From assembly GCF_030123365.1 (NCBI RefSeq), contig NZ_CP126107.1, positions 1,597,501 through 1,661,500 on the forward strand: DNA of 64,000 nt, read 5' to 3'. Position 1 is the first letter of the stretch, and the number at the start of each line of letters is the position of its first letter. The translations under genes and the position numbers were made by a program. Of the stretch, positions 54,700-63,455 are shown piece after piece. Source of the DNA: Neobacillus sp. SuZ13. Lineage in GTDB: Bacteria; Bacillota; Bacilli; Bacillales; Cytobacillaceae. The notes below the pieces were generated by a model. The model was not told the origin of the DNA. It ran no database searches and saw only the letters and a list, made by a program, of their open reading frames with translations.

Positions 54700-56115
54700 A
54701 TGGTCGTTGGAGATTTCCCAATTGAAACAGATACTATAGTCATCGGAGCTGGTCCGGGAGGATATGTTGCAGCTATTCGTGCAGCGCAGCTTGGACAAAA
54801 GGTGACAATTGTTGAAAAAGAATATGTAGGTGGCGTTTGTTTAAATGTCGGTTGTATTCCTTCGAAAGCTTTGATTTCAGCGGGTCACCGCTACGAAACA
54901 GCCATGCATTCCGATTCTTTTGGTATTACCGCAGAAAATGTAAAAGTGGATTTTTCAAAAGTTCAAGAATTCAAGGCAGGCATCGTTAAAAAGTTAACAG
55001 GTGGTGTCGAAGGTTTATTAAAAGGTAATAAAGTAAATATTGCTCGTGGTGAGGCTTATTTTGTCGATGCCAATACATTGCGTGTTATAAATGAAGATTC
55101 AGCACAGACTTATACTTTTAAAAATGCAATTATTGCAACTGGATCTCGTCCAATCGAACTTCCAGCCTTTAAATATTCAAAACGTGTTCTGAATTCTACT
55201 GGGGCGCTTAACTTAAATGAAATCCCTGAAAAAATCGTCGTCATTGGCGGTGGAGTAATTGGGATTGAACTTGGCGGTGCCTACGCAAACTTTGGCAGCC
55301 AGGTCACCATTTTAGAGGGTGCCGAAGAAATACTCGGTCTTGGCGTTTTTGATAAGCAAATGGCTGCACTCGTAAAAAAGAGCATGAAGAAAAAAGGTGC
55401 AGAATTCTTTACAAAGGCATTTGCTAAGGGCGTTGAAGAAACTGAAAACGGCGTTGTCGTAACGTTCGAAACAAAAGGCGAAGAAAAGAAAATCGAAGCA
55501 GATTATGTGTTTGTAATGGTCGGAAGACGCCCTAACACCGATGAAATGGGATTAGAACAAGTAGGCGTTAAGTTATCTGACCGCGGTTTGATTGAAATTG
55601 ACAAACAATGCCGCACCAACCTCACTAATATCTATGCTATTGGTGACGTTGTAGCAGGTCCTCAGTTAGCACATAAAGCTTCATATGAAGCGAAAATTGC
55701 TGCTGAGGCAATTGCTGGTCACACGTCTGAAATTGATTATTTAGGTATCCCTGCTGTTGTCTTCTCTGACCCTGAATTAGCTTCAGTTGGCTATACAGAA
55801 TCACAAGCAAAAGAAGAAGGAATCGCTGTAATTGCAGCTAAATTCCCATTTGCTGCAAATGGTCGTGCGTTATCATTAGACAGTGGTGATGGATTCTTGA
55901 AACTAATTACTCGGAAAGAAGATGGACTTGTAATTGGGGCACAGATTGCCGGAACTAGCGCGTCGGATATGATCGCAGAATTAGGTCTTGCGATTGAAGC
56001 AGGAATGACTGCAGAAGATCTTGCTATGACAATTCATGCACATCCAACACTCGGAGAAATAACAATGGAAGCGGCGGAAGTAGCGTTAGGAAGCCCAATC
56101 CACATTATGAAATAA
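54700..56115 (+). CDS. pdhD: Dihydrolipoamide dehydrogenase (E3)
   Basis: E3 reoxidises the lipoyl group of E2 with FAD and NAD+. The 471-residue flavoprotein has [19 protein letters not shown], the redox disulfide Cys47/Cys52 in [15 protein letters not shown], the NAD motif [19 protein letters not shown], and the C-terminal HAHPTLGE with the catalytic His and Glu. The RBS AATGGAGG is within the pdhC end. A strong terminator closes the operon. Confidence 0.97.
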   Translation: MVVGDFPIETDTIVIGAGPGGYVAAIRAAQLGQKVTIVEKEYVGGVCLNVGCIPSKALISAGHRYETAMHSDSFGITAENVKVDFSKVQEFKAGIVKKLTGGVEGLLKGNKVNIARGEAYFVDANTLRVINEDSAQTYTFKNAIIATGSRPIELPAFKYSKRVLNSTGALNLNEIPEKIVVIGGGVIGIELGGAYANFGSQVTILEGAEEILGLGVFDKQMAALVKKSMKKKGAEFFTKAFAKGVEETENGVVVTFETKGEEKKIEADYVFVMVGRRPNTDEMGLEQVGVKLSDRGLIEIDKQCRTNLTNIYAIGDVVAGPQLAHKASYEAKIAAEAIAGHTSEIDYLGIPAVVFSDPELASVGYTESQAKEEGIAVIAAKFPFAANGRALSLDSGDGFLKLITRKEDGLVIGAQIAGTSASDMIAELGLAIEAGMTAEDLAMTIHAHPTLGEITMEAAEVALGSPIHIMK

Positions 56116-56128
56116 ATTAGAAAGAATA

Positions 56129-56166
56129 AAGTCCTTTTCGCTAATTAGCGGAAAGGACTTTTTTTA
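56129..56166 (+). terminator. Terminator of pdhABCD
   Basis: AAGTCCTTT/AAAGGACTT outer stem with CGCTAATTAGCG inside, followed by T7. Confidence 0.9.
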
Positions 56167-56191
56167 TTTCTGACGAATTGTTCTTATAAGA

Positions 56192-56368
56192 GGGCTGTGT
56201 TAAAGGTTAAAATTGATTCTGTTGATTGTAGTGGAAGGCGCGAAGACTCCTGCGGGAGTACGGGTCAGGGGAGACCCCGCAGGAGCGCAGCGACGAGGAG
56301 GCTCCCCGGCACGCCCGCGGAAAGCGAAGCGCCTGGAACGGAAATCAACAGACAAGGTTAACATAGCC
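56192..56368. repeat. 177-bp interspersed GC-rich palindromic repeat
   Basis: The ends are inverted (GGCTGTGTTAA ... TTAACATAGCC, and CTGTTGATT ... AATCAACAG), and the centre holds several hairpins such as CTCCTGCGGG/CCCGCAGGAG. It is much richer in GC than its surroundings and has no open frame. I know this type of element as a common dispersed repeat in Bacillaceae genomes. A deleted relative is at 21593-21667. The rest of the gap (to 56497) holds nothing else I can name. Confidence 0.85.
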
Positions 56369-56497
56369 TTATAAATAGAAGCGTAAAAAAATCCTTGTTA
56401 TCATAAAAACAAAATATATCTCTCGTTTTTAAAACATATACTTAAAAGAACTAACATTCTAATTTTTATTTTGAATGTATTAAGAGTGGTGATAAAT

Positions 56498-56740
56498 ATG
56501 AGGGTCTATATAGTCGTGATACTACAATTTATCATTTGGAGCGGTTATACCTTTATTGAATGGTTGTCAAAACATGACCAGCTAATATATAAAGTCATTA
56601 TGTTTTTTGTATTTTTTTATCTAGCTTATTTACTTGGAAATCATGTAACCAAATCGGCGCGTAAAACACTATTTATCACTACTTTAAGCCTTGTTATATA
56701 CACTTCAATTCACTATACCATGGAAATGTTTACTCACTAA
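56498..56740 (+). CDS. Hypothetical membrane protein, 80 residues
   Basis: The protein has about three hydrophobic segments (VYIVVILQFIIWSGYTFIEW, VIMFFVFFYLAYLLG, TLFITTLSLVIYTSI) separated by short polar loops. No family was recognised. The ATG at 56498 follows GTGGTGAT, a moderate RBS. A terminator shared with the convergent DUF1885 gene follows. Confidence 0.6.
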   Translation: MRVYIVVILQFIIWSGYTFIEWLSKHDQLIYKVIMFFVFFYLAYLLGNHVTKSARKTLFITTLSLVIYTSIHYTMEMFTH

Positions 56741-56741
56741 A

Positions 56742-56768
56742 AAAAGCCCCTTAAGGAGCTTTTTTATT
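56742..56768. terminator. Bidirectional terminator between membrane protein and DUF1885 genes
   Basis: AAAAGC and GCTTTT arms with inner CCTTAAGG, T-runs on both strands. Confidence 0.75.
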
Positions 56769-57198
56769 TTCGTGGATAATAATACATGATGCGCTCATTG
56801 AACAGATGGAGTTCCCCTTGCAGTTTTTTCGCAAGGTATTTACAAAATTCATTGGCTTTCCCTTTATCACCGTAAGTAGATTGATCAGGTAAAGTGATTT
56901 GTATGTATGTTTGTTCCAGTTCCTGACCCTCTTCGTTACGAATCGTTTCCTGATCAACTCCAACTAAAATGGCATAGTAGCGTTCATCATTTGAATGTAA
57001 ATAGAACCATTTGCCTTTGGCCTCTATTGTTTCTTTCAGTTCATATGGGAAGGCAGACTCTCCGTATTCCCATCCTATTTGATTGCCTGTTTTTGTTGTA
57101 TTCTTTTTATACTCAATAAATAAGTCCTTTACTTCCTCAATTGTTACCTTTTGTTTAGCAGATGAAGGCACTAGCTTAATGTATGCGTTAACAGCCAT
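56764..57198 (-). CDS. DUF1885-like protein
   Basis: This 144-residue soluble protein begins AVNAYIKLVPSSAKQKVTIEEVKDLFIEYKKNT and has EYGESAFPYEL and a basic tail ending YYYPRK. It reminds me of the DUF1885 family found only in Bacillus-like genera; function unknown. Three ATG codons lie in a row at 57204, 57201 and 57198; the last has the best spacing from GGGGGG. Confidence 0.6.
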   Translation of the reverse strand: MAVNAYIKLVPSSAKQKVTIEEVKDLFIEYKKNTTKTGNQIGWEYGESAFPYELKETIEAKGKWFYLHSNDERYYAILVGVDQETIRNEEGQELEQTYIQITLPDQSTYGDKGKANEFCKYLAKKLQGELHLFNERIMYYYPRK

Positions 57199-57366
57199 CA
57201 TCATTCCCCCCCACGAGTACGTAGTTTTAATCCTCTCTATTCTAGCACTGAATAAAATATTATGACAACTGCGGTATGAAATAAATGTACAAGTTTCTTG
57301 TTTCTTATTTAAATTTGAATTATAATAATATTCTAAAGAATCATTCTTTTAAAAAAGGAGGAACTT

Positions 57367-57666
57367 ATGGAAATCTTTGAGAAGCTCTATGATGAGCATG
57401 AAAATTCAAAAGTTAGGTTTATTGGGTTTACCACGGAAAGTACACGTTATGATTTTGGAATTATTTATACCACCATGTTTTTTGGAAAGCCGTTAGTTGT
57501 CTGCATGCAAACAGGCCGCTCCACTCTCCTTGACCCCAAAGATATTGAAGATATTGATTACCTTCAAACCGTATTCCGTATACCTGACCAACAGCAGGCA
57601 GCTGATTTGGCTGACTTCTTCAGAGAAACTCTACCATCCATCCCTTTTGTCACCCAATATGAGTAA
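57367..57666 (+). CDS. DUF3055-like small protein
   Basis: This 99-residue soluble protein has the pattern FEKLYDEHENSKVRFIGFTTESTRYDFGIIYT followed by GKPLVVCMQTGRSTLL, similar in layout to the DUF3055 family of Bacillaceae as I recall it. Function is unknown. The RBS AAAAGGAGGAAC is excellent and a terminator follows, so it is a single-gene unit. Confidence 0.6.
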   Translation: MEIFEKLYDEHENSKVRFIGFTTESTRYDFGIIYTTMFFGKPLVVCMQTGRSTLLDPKDIEDIDYLQTVFRIPDQQQAADLADFFRETLPSIPFVTQYE

Positions 57667-57678
57667 TGATTCAAAAAA

Positions 57679-57705
57679 GAAGGCCTTAATTGGCCTTTTT
57701 TTTTA
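57679..57705 (+). terminator. Terminator of the DUF3055-like gene
   Basis: AAGGCC/GGCCTT stem followed by T9. Confidence 0.8.
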
Positions 57706-57738
57706 TGAAAATTTTTAATTGTGACATACAATTTAGGC

Positions 57739-57767
57739 TTGATATTTATAATGTGATATATTATTAT
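57739..57767 (+). promoter_or_regulatory. Promoter of the SR1-like RNA with a CcpN-like motif
   Basis: TTGATA (57739-57744), a 17-base spacer and TATTAT (57762-57767) predict a start near 57774. ATGTGATATA in the spacer (57751-57760) resembles the CcpN operator consensus TRTGHYATAYW with about two mismatches. CcpN control is known for B. subtilis SR1; here it is a suggestion. Confidence 0.45.
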
Positions 57768-57773
57768 GTGATT

Positions 57774-58003
57774 AAGGATATATAAATACTTCACTTTTTG
57801 GACATTCATTAATGAAAAGGGGATTGAGCAGATGGGTACTTTAGTATGCCAAACATGTAATTCTACTATTGATCATTTTGAAGATGAAAAAGTAACGGTG
57901 CTTTATTCTAAGTGCAATTGTTGCGAGGATCATCATACAGAGGAAGATATTTAATAGCTAAATATAAATAAAACAGGATTCCTAAATGGAATCCTGTTTT
58001 TTT
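57774..58003 (+). ncRNA. SR1-like dual-function small RNA
   Basis: A promoter near 57740-57767, an internal SR1P frame and a terminator (AAACAGGATTCC/GGAATCCTGTTT, then T7, 57971-58003) define an RNA of about 230 nt. In B. subtilis SR1 (205 nt) lies between pdhD and speA, base-pairs with ahrC mRNA and encodes SR1P. The location just downstream of pdhABCD and next to convergent speA matches. The ahrC-pairing part cannot be checked here. Confidence 0.7.
57832..57954 (+). CDS. Small peptide SR1P
   Basis: The 40-residue frame begins MGTLVCQTCNSTIDHFEDEK, continues VTVLYSKC and ends with NCCEDHHTEEDI. The CxxC and later Cys/His cluster could bind zinc. It matches the SR1P family, whose B. subtilis member binds GapA and stimulates RNase J1 activity of the GapA-associated complex. 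RNase J1 (rnjA) is also encoded in this window. The RBS AAAGGGGATTGAG precedes the ATG. Confidence 0.85.
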   Translation: MGTLVCQTCNSTIDHFEDEKVTVLYSKCNCCEDHHTEEDI

Positions 58004-58006
58004 GTT

Positions 58007-59479
58007 CTATTTTATTGCTTTATATTCCTTAATCACGAGAAGTGATTTAAGTTCATCATCCTCCGGTCCTTGTACAGGGAGGCCTGCTTCGAGGTTTTTC
58101 CGGATGTAATGGAGGTTTTCCTTTGTAATAATCTCACCAGGGATAAAAATTGGGATACCTGGTGGATAAACCATTACAAATTCTGCAATGATTCTTCCTT
58201 CTGATTCTTCAAAAGGAATAACTTCAGTTTCCGCATAAAATGCATCTCTAGGTGTTAATGCAAGCACGGGGATTTCTGGAAGAAGAACTTCTACAGGTTC
58301 AATTCTATCAGTACTGTGCTGGCATTCGTCCGCTAATTCCTTGAGAGCATTTACTAGTAAGTCTGCTTCGGTTTCTGTGTCTCCAAGTGTGATAATACAA
58401 AGAATGTTATATAAATCGGAAAGTTCCACTTCAATATTATGTTTTTCTCTTAGCCACTTTTCTACATCATAACCAGTTAAACCTAATTCTTTCACAGAAA
58501 TAATCAATTTAGTTGGATCGTAATCAAAGGTAGCTTTTGAGCCTAAGATTTCTTCACCAATACAATGCAGATTTTCAATCTCATTAACTCTTTTACGAAT
58601 TGATTGTGCTACTTTAATGGTATTATCAATTAATTCCCTTCCCTTTGTAGCTAATTGCTTACGTGCGACATCAAGTGAAGCAAGCAATAAATACGACGTT
58701 GAGGTAGTAGTTAGCATACTTAATATGGATTGGACATGTTTGGCAGAAACAAGGCCTTCTTTAACATTTAGGATCGAACTTTGGGTCATTGAACCGCCTA
58801 GTTTATGAACGCTTGTAGCAGCCATATCTGCACCAGCCTGCATCGCAGAGAGAGGAAGTTCTTCATGGAAATGAATATGAACACCATGGGCTTCATCAAC
58901 AAGGACAGGAATATCATAAGAGTGTGCAATTTCAACAATCTTTTTTAAATCTCCGGATATACCAAAATAAGTTGGGTTGATAACTAATACTGCTTTTGCA
59001 TCTGGATGCTGTGTAAGAGCTCTTGCTACGGCATCGGGAGTGATTCCATGTGAAATACCTAATTCCTTATCAATTTCGGGCTGGATAAATACGGGAATAG
59101 CTCCAGAGAAAACAATGGCCGACATGATTGATTTATGGACATTCCTAGGAACGATAATTTTATCATCAGGTCCACAAACAGCCATGATCATCGCAATAAT
59201 TGCTCCGCTTGTGCCTTGTACCGAAAAGAATGTTCGGTCCGCACCAAAGGCTTCCGCTGCTAAATCCTGCGCTTGCTTGATAATCCCTTTTGGTTGATGC
59301 AAGTCGTCTAGCGGCCCGATATTTATTAGGTCGATAGACAGGGCGTTATCCCCGATAAAGTTACGAAATTCAGGGTCAATCCCAGCCCCTTTTTTATGAC
59401 CTGGAATATGGAATTGTATTGGGTTCTTTTTTGCATGTTCTAATAAACCGCTAAATAACGGTGTTTGATTTTGAGTCAA
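58007..59479 (-). CDS. speA: Arginine decarboxylase SpeA (PLP, Orn/Lys/Arg decarboxylase family)
   Basis: SpeA decarboxylates arginine to agmatine, the first step of polyamine synthesis in B. subtilis. The 490-residue fold-type I enzyme has HIPGHKKGAGID, SVQGTSGAI, VLVDEAHGVH and the PLP lysine in TSVHKLGGSMTQSS, plus the C-terminal domain with YPPGIPIFIPGE. Substrate choice among lysine, ornithine and arginine is taken from synteny with speA. It is convergent with the SR1-like RNA, whose terminator ends four bases past its stop. Confidence 0.9.
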   Translation of the reverse strand: MTQNQTPLFSGLLEHAKKNPIQFHIPGHKKGAGIDPEFRNFIGDNALSIDLINIGPLDDLHQPKGIIKQAQDLAAEAFGADRTFFSVQGTSGAIIAMIMAVCGPDDKIIVPRNVHKSIMSAIVFSGAIPVFIQPEIDKELGISHGITPDAVARALTQHPDAKAVLVINPTYFGISGDLKKIVEIAHSYDIPVLVDEAHGVHIHFHEELPLSAMQAGADMAATSVHKLGGSMTQSSILNVKEGLVSAKHVQSILSMLTTTSTSYLLLASLDVARKQLATKGRELIDNTIKVAQSIRKRVNEIENLHCIGEEILGSKATFDYDPTKLIISVKELGLTGYDVEKWLREKHNIEVELSDLYNILCIITLGDTETEADLLVNALKELADECQHSTDRIEPVEVLLPEIPVLALTPRDAFYAETEVIPFEESEGRIIAEFVMVYPPGIPIFIPGEIITKENLHYIRKNLEAGLPVQGPEDDELKSLLVIKEYKAIK

Positions 59480-59681
59480 TTGTTAACCACACCTCTTTGT
59501 AAAAAATACTCTATTTATGTCGAATTTCAATAATAAACAAAAGGAATTATAGCATTATTCCTATTCATTGCAAAGAAATATATGTTATTCCTTGCCCGGT
59601 TTACGATAGTTTCCCTTGAATACAGGAAAATTACCCTGAAGTAACGAAATAACAAGTAGAAAGTTTTTAGGAGGGTTTCAA

Positions 59682-60641
59682 ATGGAATGGAAAACACGAG
59701 TTACTCATTTATTAAACATACGTTATCCGATCATTCAAGGGGGATTAGCTTATTTAGCCTATTCTGAGTTAGCGGCAGCCGTTTCAAACGCTGGTGGTCT
59801 TGGACAGATTACGGCCATGTCCTTAGCTGAACCTGAACAACTTCGAGCGGAAATTCGTAAAGTGAAACAACTGACAAACAATCCTTTTGGGGTTAACTTT
59901 GCGATTGGACAGCATGGCAGACCATTCGCCGATTTTCTCCAAGTGGCTATTGATGAAAAGGTCCCGGTAGTTTCAATGACAGGAGGAAACCCTGCTCCCA
60001 TATTTGAGCAATTAAAAGGGACACAGATAAAAACACTCGTCCTTGTTGCAGCTAGAAGACAGGCAGTGAAAGCAGAAGAACTTGGTGCAGACGCTGTTAT
60101 GGTCGTGGGGCAGGAAGGTGGGGGACATCTTGGCCGAGATGATGTAGGTACCATGGTTTTGGTGCCTCAAGTTGTAGATGCTGTTTCTATACCAGTTATT
60201 GCTTCGGGTGGAATAGGTGATGGCCGCGGTCTAATGGCTGCCCTTAGTTTAGGTGCAGAAGGAATTGAAATGGGTACAAGATTCATTGCAACAAAGGAAT
60301 GTGTTCATGCCAACGAGTTATATAAGAAGACCTTAGTAGAAGGCAATGAATCTGGAACAGTGGTGATAAAGAGAACACTAGGTGCTCCGGCTAGGGCACT
60401 TGCTAACAGTTGGACAGAAAAAATTCTGGACATTGAAAAAAACAATGGGGGATACGATGGATTAAAAGATTACATTAGTGGAACTGCAAACCAACGCTAT
60501 ATTTATGATGGTGTACCTGATGAGGGCTTTGCATGGGCAGGTCAAGTGATGGGGTTAATTAAAGATGTCCCTACAGTTGAAGAATTATTTCGTCGAATGA
60601 TTCATGATGCAGAACAAATTCGTGCAAAATGGGGAAAATAA
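59682..60641 (+). CDS. FMN-dependent nitronate monooxygenase / FabK-like flavoprotein
   Basis: This 319-residue TIM-barrel flavoenzyme has YPIIQGGLAYLA, GFVN-like PFGVNFAIG, GQEGGGHLGRDDVGTMVLVP and the FMN phosphate motif VIASGGIGDGRG. It belongs to the 2-nitropropane dioxygenase/FabK superfamily, which includes nitronate monooxygenases and enoyl-ACP reductase II; the two cannot be separated by eye. The RBS is TAGGAGGG. yktA follows closely and may be cotranscribed. Confidence 0.82.
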   Translation: MEWKTRVTHLLNIRYPIIQGGLAYLAYSELAAAVSNAGGLGQITAMSLAEPEQLRAEIRKVKQLTNNPFGVNFAIGQHGRPFADFLQVAIDEKVPVVSMTGGNPAPIFEQLKGTQIKTLVLVAARRQAVKAEELGADAVMVVGQEGGGHLGRDDVGTMVLVPQVVDAVSIPVIASGGIGDGRGLMAALSLGAEGIEMGTRFIATKECVHANELYKKTLVEGNESGTVVIKRTLGAPARALANSWTEKILDIEKNNGGYDGLKDYISGTANQRYIYDGVPDEGFAWAGQVMGLIKDVPTVEELFRRMIHDAEQIRAKWGK

Positions 60642-60683
60642 GTATATGATTCTGTTTAGTTGAATTAGTTAGAAGGTGAAATT

Positions 60684-60956
60684 ATGGAATACCAATATCC
60701 TATTGATCATCATTGGAGTACAGAAGAAATTGTGGATGTGATTGCATTTTTCGAAACAATTGAAAAGGCTTATGAACAGGGAATTGACCGCGATGAAGTA
60801 TTGAAGGCGTATCGCCGCTTTAAAGAGATTGTTCCTAGCAAAGCTGAAGAAAAGACAATTTGTAATGAATTTGAAGAAATGAGTGGCTATTCGTCTTATC
60901 GAACCATAAAAAAGGTAAAAGATGCATCCTCCGGGGATAGAATAAAAATGAAATAG
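60684..60956 (+). CDS. yktA: UPF0223 family protein YktA
   Basis: This 90-residue soluble protein has the UPF0223 pattern [29 protein letters not shown] and [15 protein letters not shown]. Function unknown. It lies beside yktB with a shared terminator, as in B. subtilis. Confidence 0.9.
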   Translation: MEYQYPIDHHWSTEEIVDVIAFFETIEKAYEQGIDRDEVLKAYRRFKEIVPSKAEEKTICNEFEEMSGYSSYRTIKKVKDASSGDRIKMK

Positions 60957-60960
60957 GATG

Positions 60961-60996
60961 AACAGCTCCTGCACCTTTTGTGCAGGAGCTGTTTTC
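60961..60996. terminator. Bidirectional terminator between yktA and yktB
   Basis: AACAGCTCCTGCA/TGCAGGAGCTGTT, a 13-bp perfect stem. Confidence 0.9.
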
Positions 60997-60999
60997 TTT

Positions 61000-61632
61000 T
61001 TACTTTCTATTTTGTGAGATTCGATATAGAGCGGCTACCTTCTCAAATACGTCCTCAATTTGTTGAACTAACTGATCGGAACCTAATTGAATGACTTGTT
61101 CTCTGTCAATCGTATACCCACATAATAATTCTGCTTTCTTTACGTTTTGCAGGCGGTCAAAAAGCGAACGAAGTTCTTCTTTGGATAAATGACTGTGTGC
61201 AATGGTTTCTGGTTTTGTATGATCCACTGACCAAACAAAGTCCTTTGGAGTATCTTTGTAAATCTTTGCTAATTTTTTTGAAAATCTTTCAGCAATTAAA
61301 TCTTTTTGAGGTGCTTCATAAATAACGGCAAACCATATAAACAAATGGGTGTTCCACATGCCAATCTGAAAATGGGGGAGCATTTTATAACCTCGAGGAT
61401 TACTAGAGAATGCTACCCAAGTATCTTTAGGCGGATTAATGGTCCTTCTGGCATGTTTTGCTACATGAACAAACATTTCATCATCCGTAAGTGAAGAAAT
61501 GAAAGGGGCGAAGTGATTGCCTAATTCTTCTAATTTGGGTCGAACGGTTTCCTTCAAAGCCTCCATTCTTGCCTCTAAACCATCTATTAAAAAAACATCA
61601 AAATCAACGTTTGTAAATCCTTTAAAAACCAT
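61000..61632 (-). CDS. yktB: UPF0637 (DUF1054) family protein YktB
   Basis: This 210-residue soluble protein has FKGFTNVDFDVFLIDGLEARMEALKETVRPKLE at the N-terminus and the conserved HVAKHARRTINPPKDTWVAFS and YKMLPHFQIGMW. Function is unknown. I use the ATG at 61632, nine bases after TGGAGG, rather than the longer frame from 61656. Confidence 0.9.
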   Translation of the reverse strand: MVFKGFTNVDFDVFLIDGLEARMEALKETVRPKLEELGNHFAPFISSLTDDEMFVHVAKHARRTINPPKDTWVAFSSNPRGYKMLPHFQIGMWNTHLFIWFAVIYEAPQKDLIAERFSKKLAKIYKDTPKDFVWSVDHTKPETIAHSHLSKEELRSLFDRLQNVKKAELLCGYTIDREQVIQLGSDQLVQQIEDVFEKVAALYRISQNRK

Positions 61633-61811
61633 ACGTATAAACCTCCAGCTAAACATTTGTTCTTAATTGTAGCATAACAATAAGAGAGACCAATAATTTG
61701 ATGCTTTCTAGGTAAGAGCACATATTTGTTGCAACATATCTCCCTGACTCATATTATACAGTAAAAAAATAATCTGAAAAATGAGTTAAATCCAGGAAGG
61801 GGAGGAGAAAC

Positions 61812-62006
61812 GTGAAACAATTAATGAATACCTCACTTAAAAAAGCAAGCGAAAAGGAAAGAACAGCAGTTTTAAGATTGGAAATGGATTATGAATTAGC
61901 TACATTATTCGAAGCCATTGAAGAAAAGAATGAGAAAAAAATGAAGGAATGCAAACAAAAATTAGAAAAAATCCGCCAAGAATTATTACGATTAAAAGCA
62001 CTTTGA
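61812..62006 (+). CDS. Small helical protein, YkzI-like
   Basis: This 64-residue, highly charged protein is almost entirely one amphipathic or coiled-coil helix (YELATLFEAIEEKNEKKMKECKQKLEKIRQELLRLKAL). It starts with GTG at 61812 behind GGGGAGGAGA. B. subtilis has the similar-sized ykzI between yktB and suhB, which is the basis for the name; function unknown. Confidence 0.65.
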   Translation: MKQLMNTSLKKASEKERTAVLRLEMDYELATLFEAIEEKNEKKMKECKQKLEKIRQELLRLKAL

Positions 62007-62270
62007 TAAATTAATAATGTTTTTTTATCCAAGGAGAAATAAAGCAGGATGGAAAGAAATAGAATATATTCTGAACTTATAAAACGAACTCCAGTAAAAA
62101 TGAAGGGGGTTCGTTTATTATTGTCCTTTTTGATGTGGTACGGGTACCTCTTAAAAGTTGATGTGTTCCAACAATTTGATTAAGCTATAGGTACATTATT
62201 TAATTTATGATGCATCATACTACATACATTGAAATCTTGACAGGATTATAGAATTATTTGGAGGAGAGTT

Positions 62271-63068
62271 ATGGACTGGGATCAAATTTATTTTCATGCA
62301 AAGGAATGGGTTAATGCCGCAGGAGCTAGAATTAGATTATCTTTTGATGAAACATTAAATATTCAAACGAAGTCAAATGCTAATGATTTGGTAACGAATA
62401 TGGATAAAGAAATTGAACAATTTTTTATTAGTAAGATCAGAGCGGTTTATCCTGATCATAAAATATTGGGCGAAGAAGGGTTTGGGGATACACTAGAAAA
62501 TCTTGATGGTGTGGTTTGGATGATTGATCCAATCGATGGAACGATGAATTTTATTCATCAACAAAGAAATTTTGCTATTTCTCTTGGTATTTATGAGAAT
62601 GGGATTGGTAAAATTGGGCTCATTTATGATGTGTTCCATGACGAACTATATCATGCCAAAAGGGGAAATGGAGCTTATTTAAATGAAAAACCTTTGGCTC
62701 CTCTAAAGGATTCAACTGTTAAGGAATCCATCATAGCACTAAATGCAACATGGGTCATGGAAAATCGCCGTATTGATCATAATTTAATGATTCCTCTAGT
62801 GAGAGATGCACGGGGAACAAGATCATATGGTTCGGCAGCCCTTGAAATGGTGTTTGTTGCGACAGGAAGAGTTGATGCGTACCTCTCGATGCGCTTATCT
62901 CCTTGGGATGTTGCTGCAGGGGCAGTAATTATAGAAGAACTTGGCGGTTTTGTTACAAATCTAAGGGGAGAAAAACTGAGCTTCCTTGCACAGGATTCAT
63001 TATTTACTGCAAATCAAGGATTACACCAATCGATCTTGAAGGACTACTTAAAAGAGGGAAGATGGTAA
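62271..63068 (+). CDS. suhB: Inositol monophosphatase family protein
   Basis: This 265-residue Mg-dependent phosphatase hydrolyses inositol-1-phosphate or related sugar phosphates. Metal motifs are ILGEEGFGD, WMIDPIDGTMNFIH and the C-terminal WDVAAGAVIIEELGG. It corresponds to B. subtilis yktC. The RBS is TTGGAGGAGAG. The 62007-62270 gap before it holds one imperfect hairpin near 62083-62117 and a 44-codon open frame that I do not call. Confidence 0.9.
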   Translation: MDWDQIYFHAKEWVNAAGARIRLSFDETLNIQTKSNANDLVTNMDKEIEQFFISKIRAVYPDHKILGEEGFGDTLENLDGVVWMIDPIDGTMNFIHQQRNFAISLGIYENGIGKIGLIYDVFHDELYHAKRGNGAYLNEKPLAPLKDSTVKESIIALNATWVMENRRIDHNLMIPLVRDARGTRSYGSAALEMVFVATGRVDAYLSMRLSPWDVAAGAVIIEELGGFVTNLRGEKLSFLAQDSLFTANQGLHQSILKDYLKEGRW

Positions 63069-63099
63069 AAAGAAGAAGCCGTTGTAGGCTTCTTCTTTT
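63068..63099. terminator. Bidirectional terminator between suhB and ylaF
   Basis: AAGAAGAAGCC/GGCTTCTTCTT stem with a 6-base loop, overlapping both 3' ends. Confidence 0.88.
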
Positions 63100-63283
63100 A
63101 TAATTCTCCATTTTCACGCATTTTCTTTTTTGTTTTAAATCCCATTCCCATAATTACGATAATTGCAAGGATACAGCCAATAGCACCGATTATGCTTTTT
63201 TCGCTAATTGCAACACCAATCCCCATAATACTTGCCGCTGCAAGGATCGCATAAACGAGTAATGACCACTTTACGTTTTTCAT
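63098..63283 (-). CDS. ylaF: YlaF-family small membrane protein (DUF5325-like)
   Basis: This 61-residue protein has two membrane segments (WSLLVYAILAAASIMGIGVAI and SIIGAIGCILAIIVIMGMGF) and a basic tail KTKKKMRENGEL. The layout and residues match what I recall of B. subtilis YlaF, next to typA. Function unknown. The ATG at 63283 follows AAAGGGG. Confidence 0.82.
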   Translation of the reverse strand: MKNVKWSLLVYAILAAASIMGIGVAISEKSIIGAIGCILAIIVIMGMGFKTKKKMRENGEL

Positions 63284-63455
63284 TTTTTCACCCCTTTTTC
63301 ATTGAAAAATACAGTTCAAACGTACAATGCTTTTGTATATTTTATATTCTACAATAAAATGGTTAGGGGTTTCCACTTTAATTGTGGTATAATGTTTTAG
63401 TTGTGAATGGGAAACTACAAATAGACTTATTTTTAGAATATAGGAGTGGAATTTT

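Noticed and set aside
62049..62183. 44-codon open frame before suhB
   Set aside because: It contains a hairpin, has a poorly spaced RBS, and shows no recognisable protein pattern.
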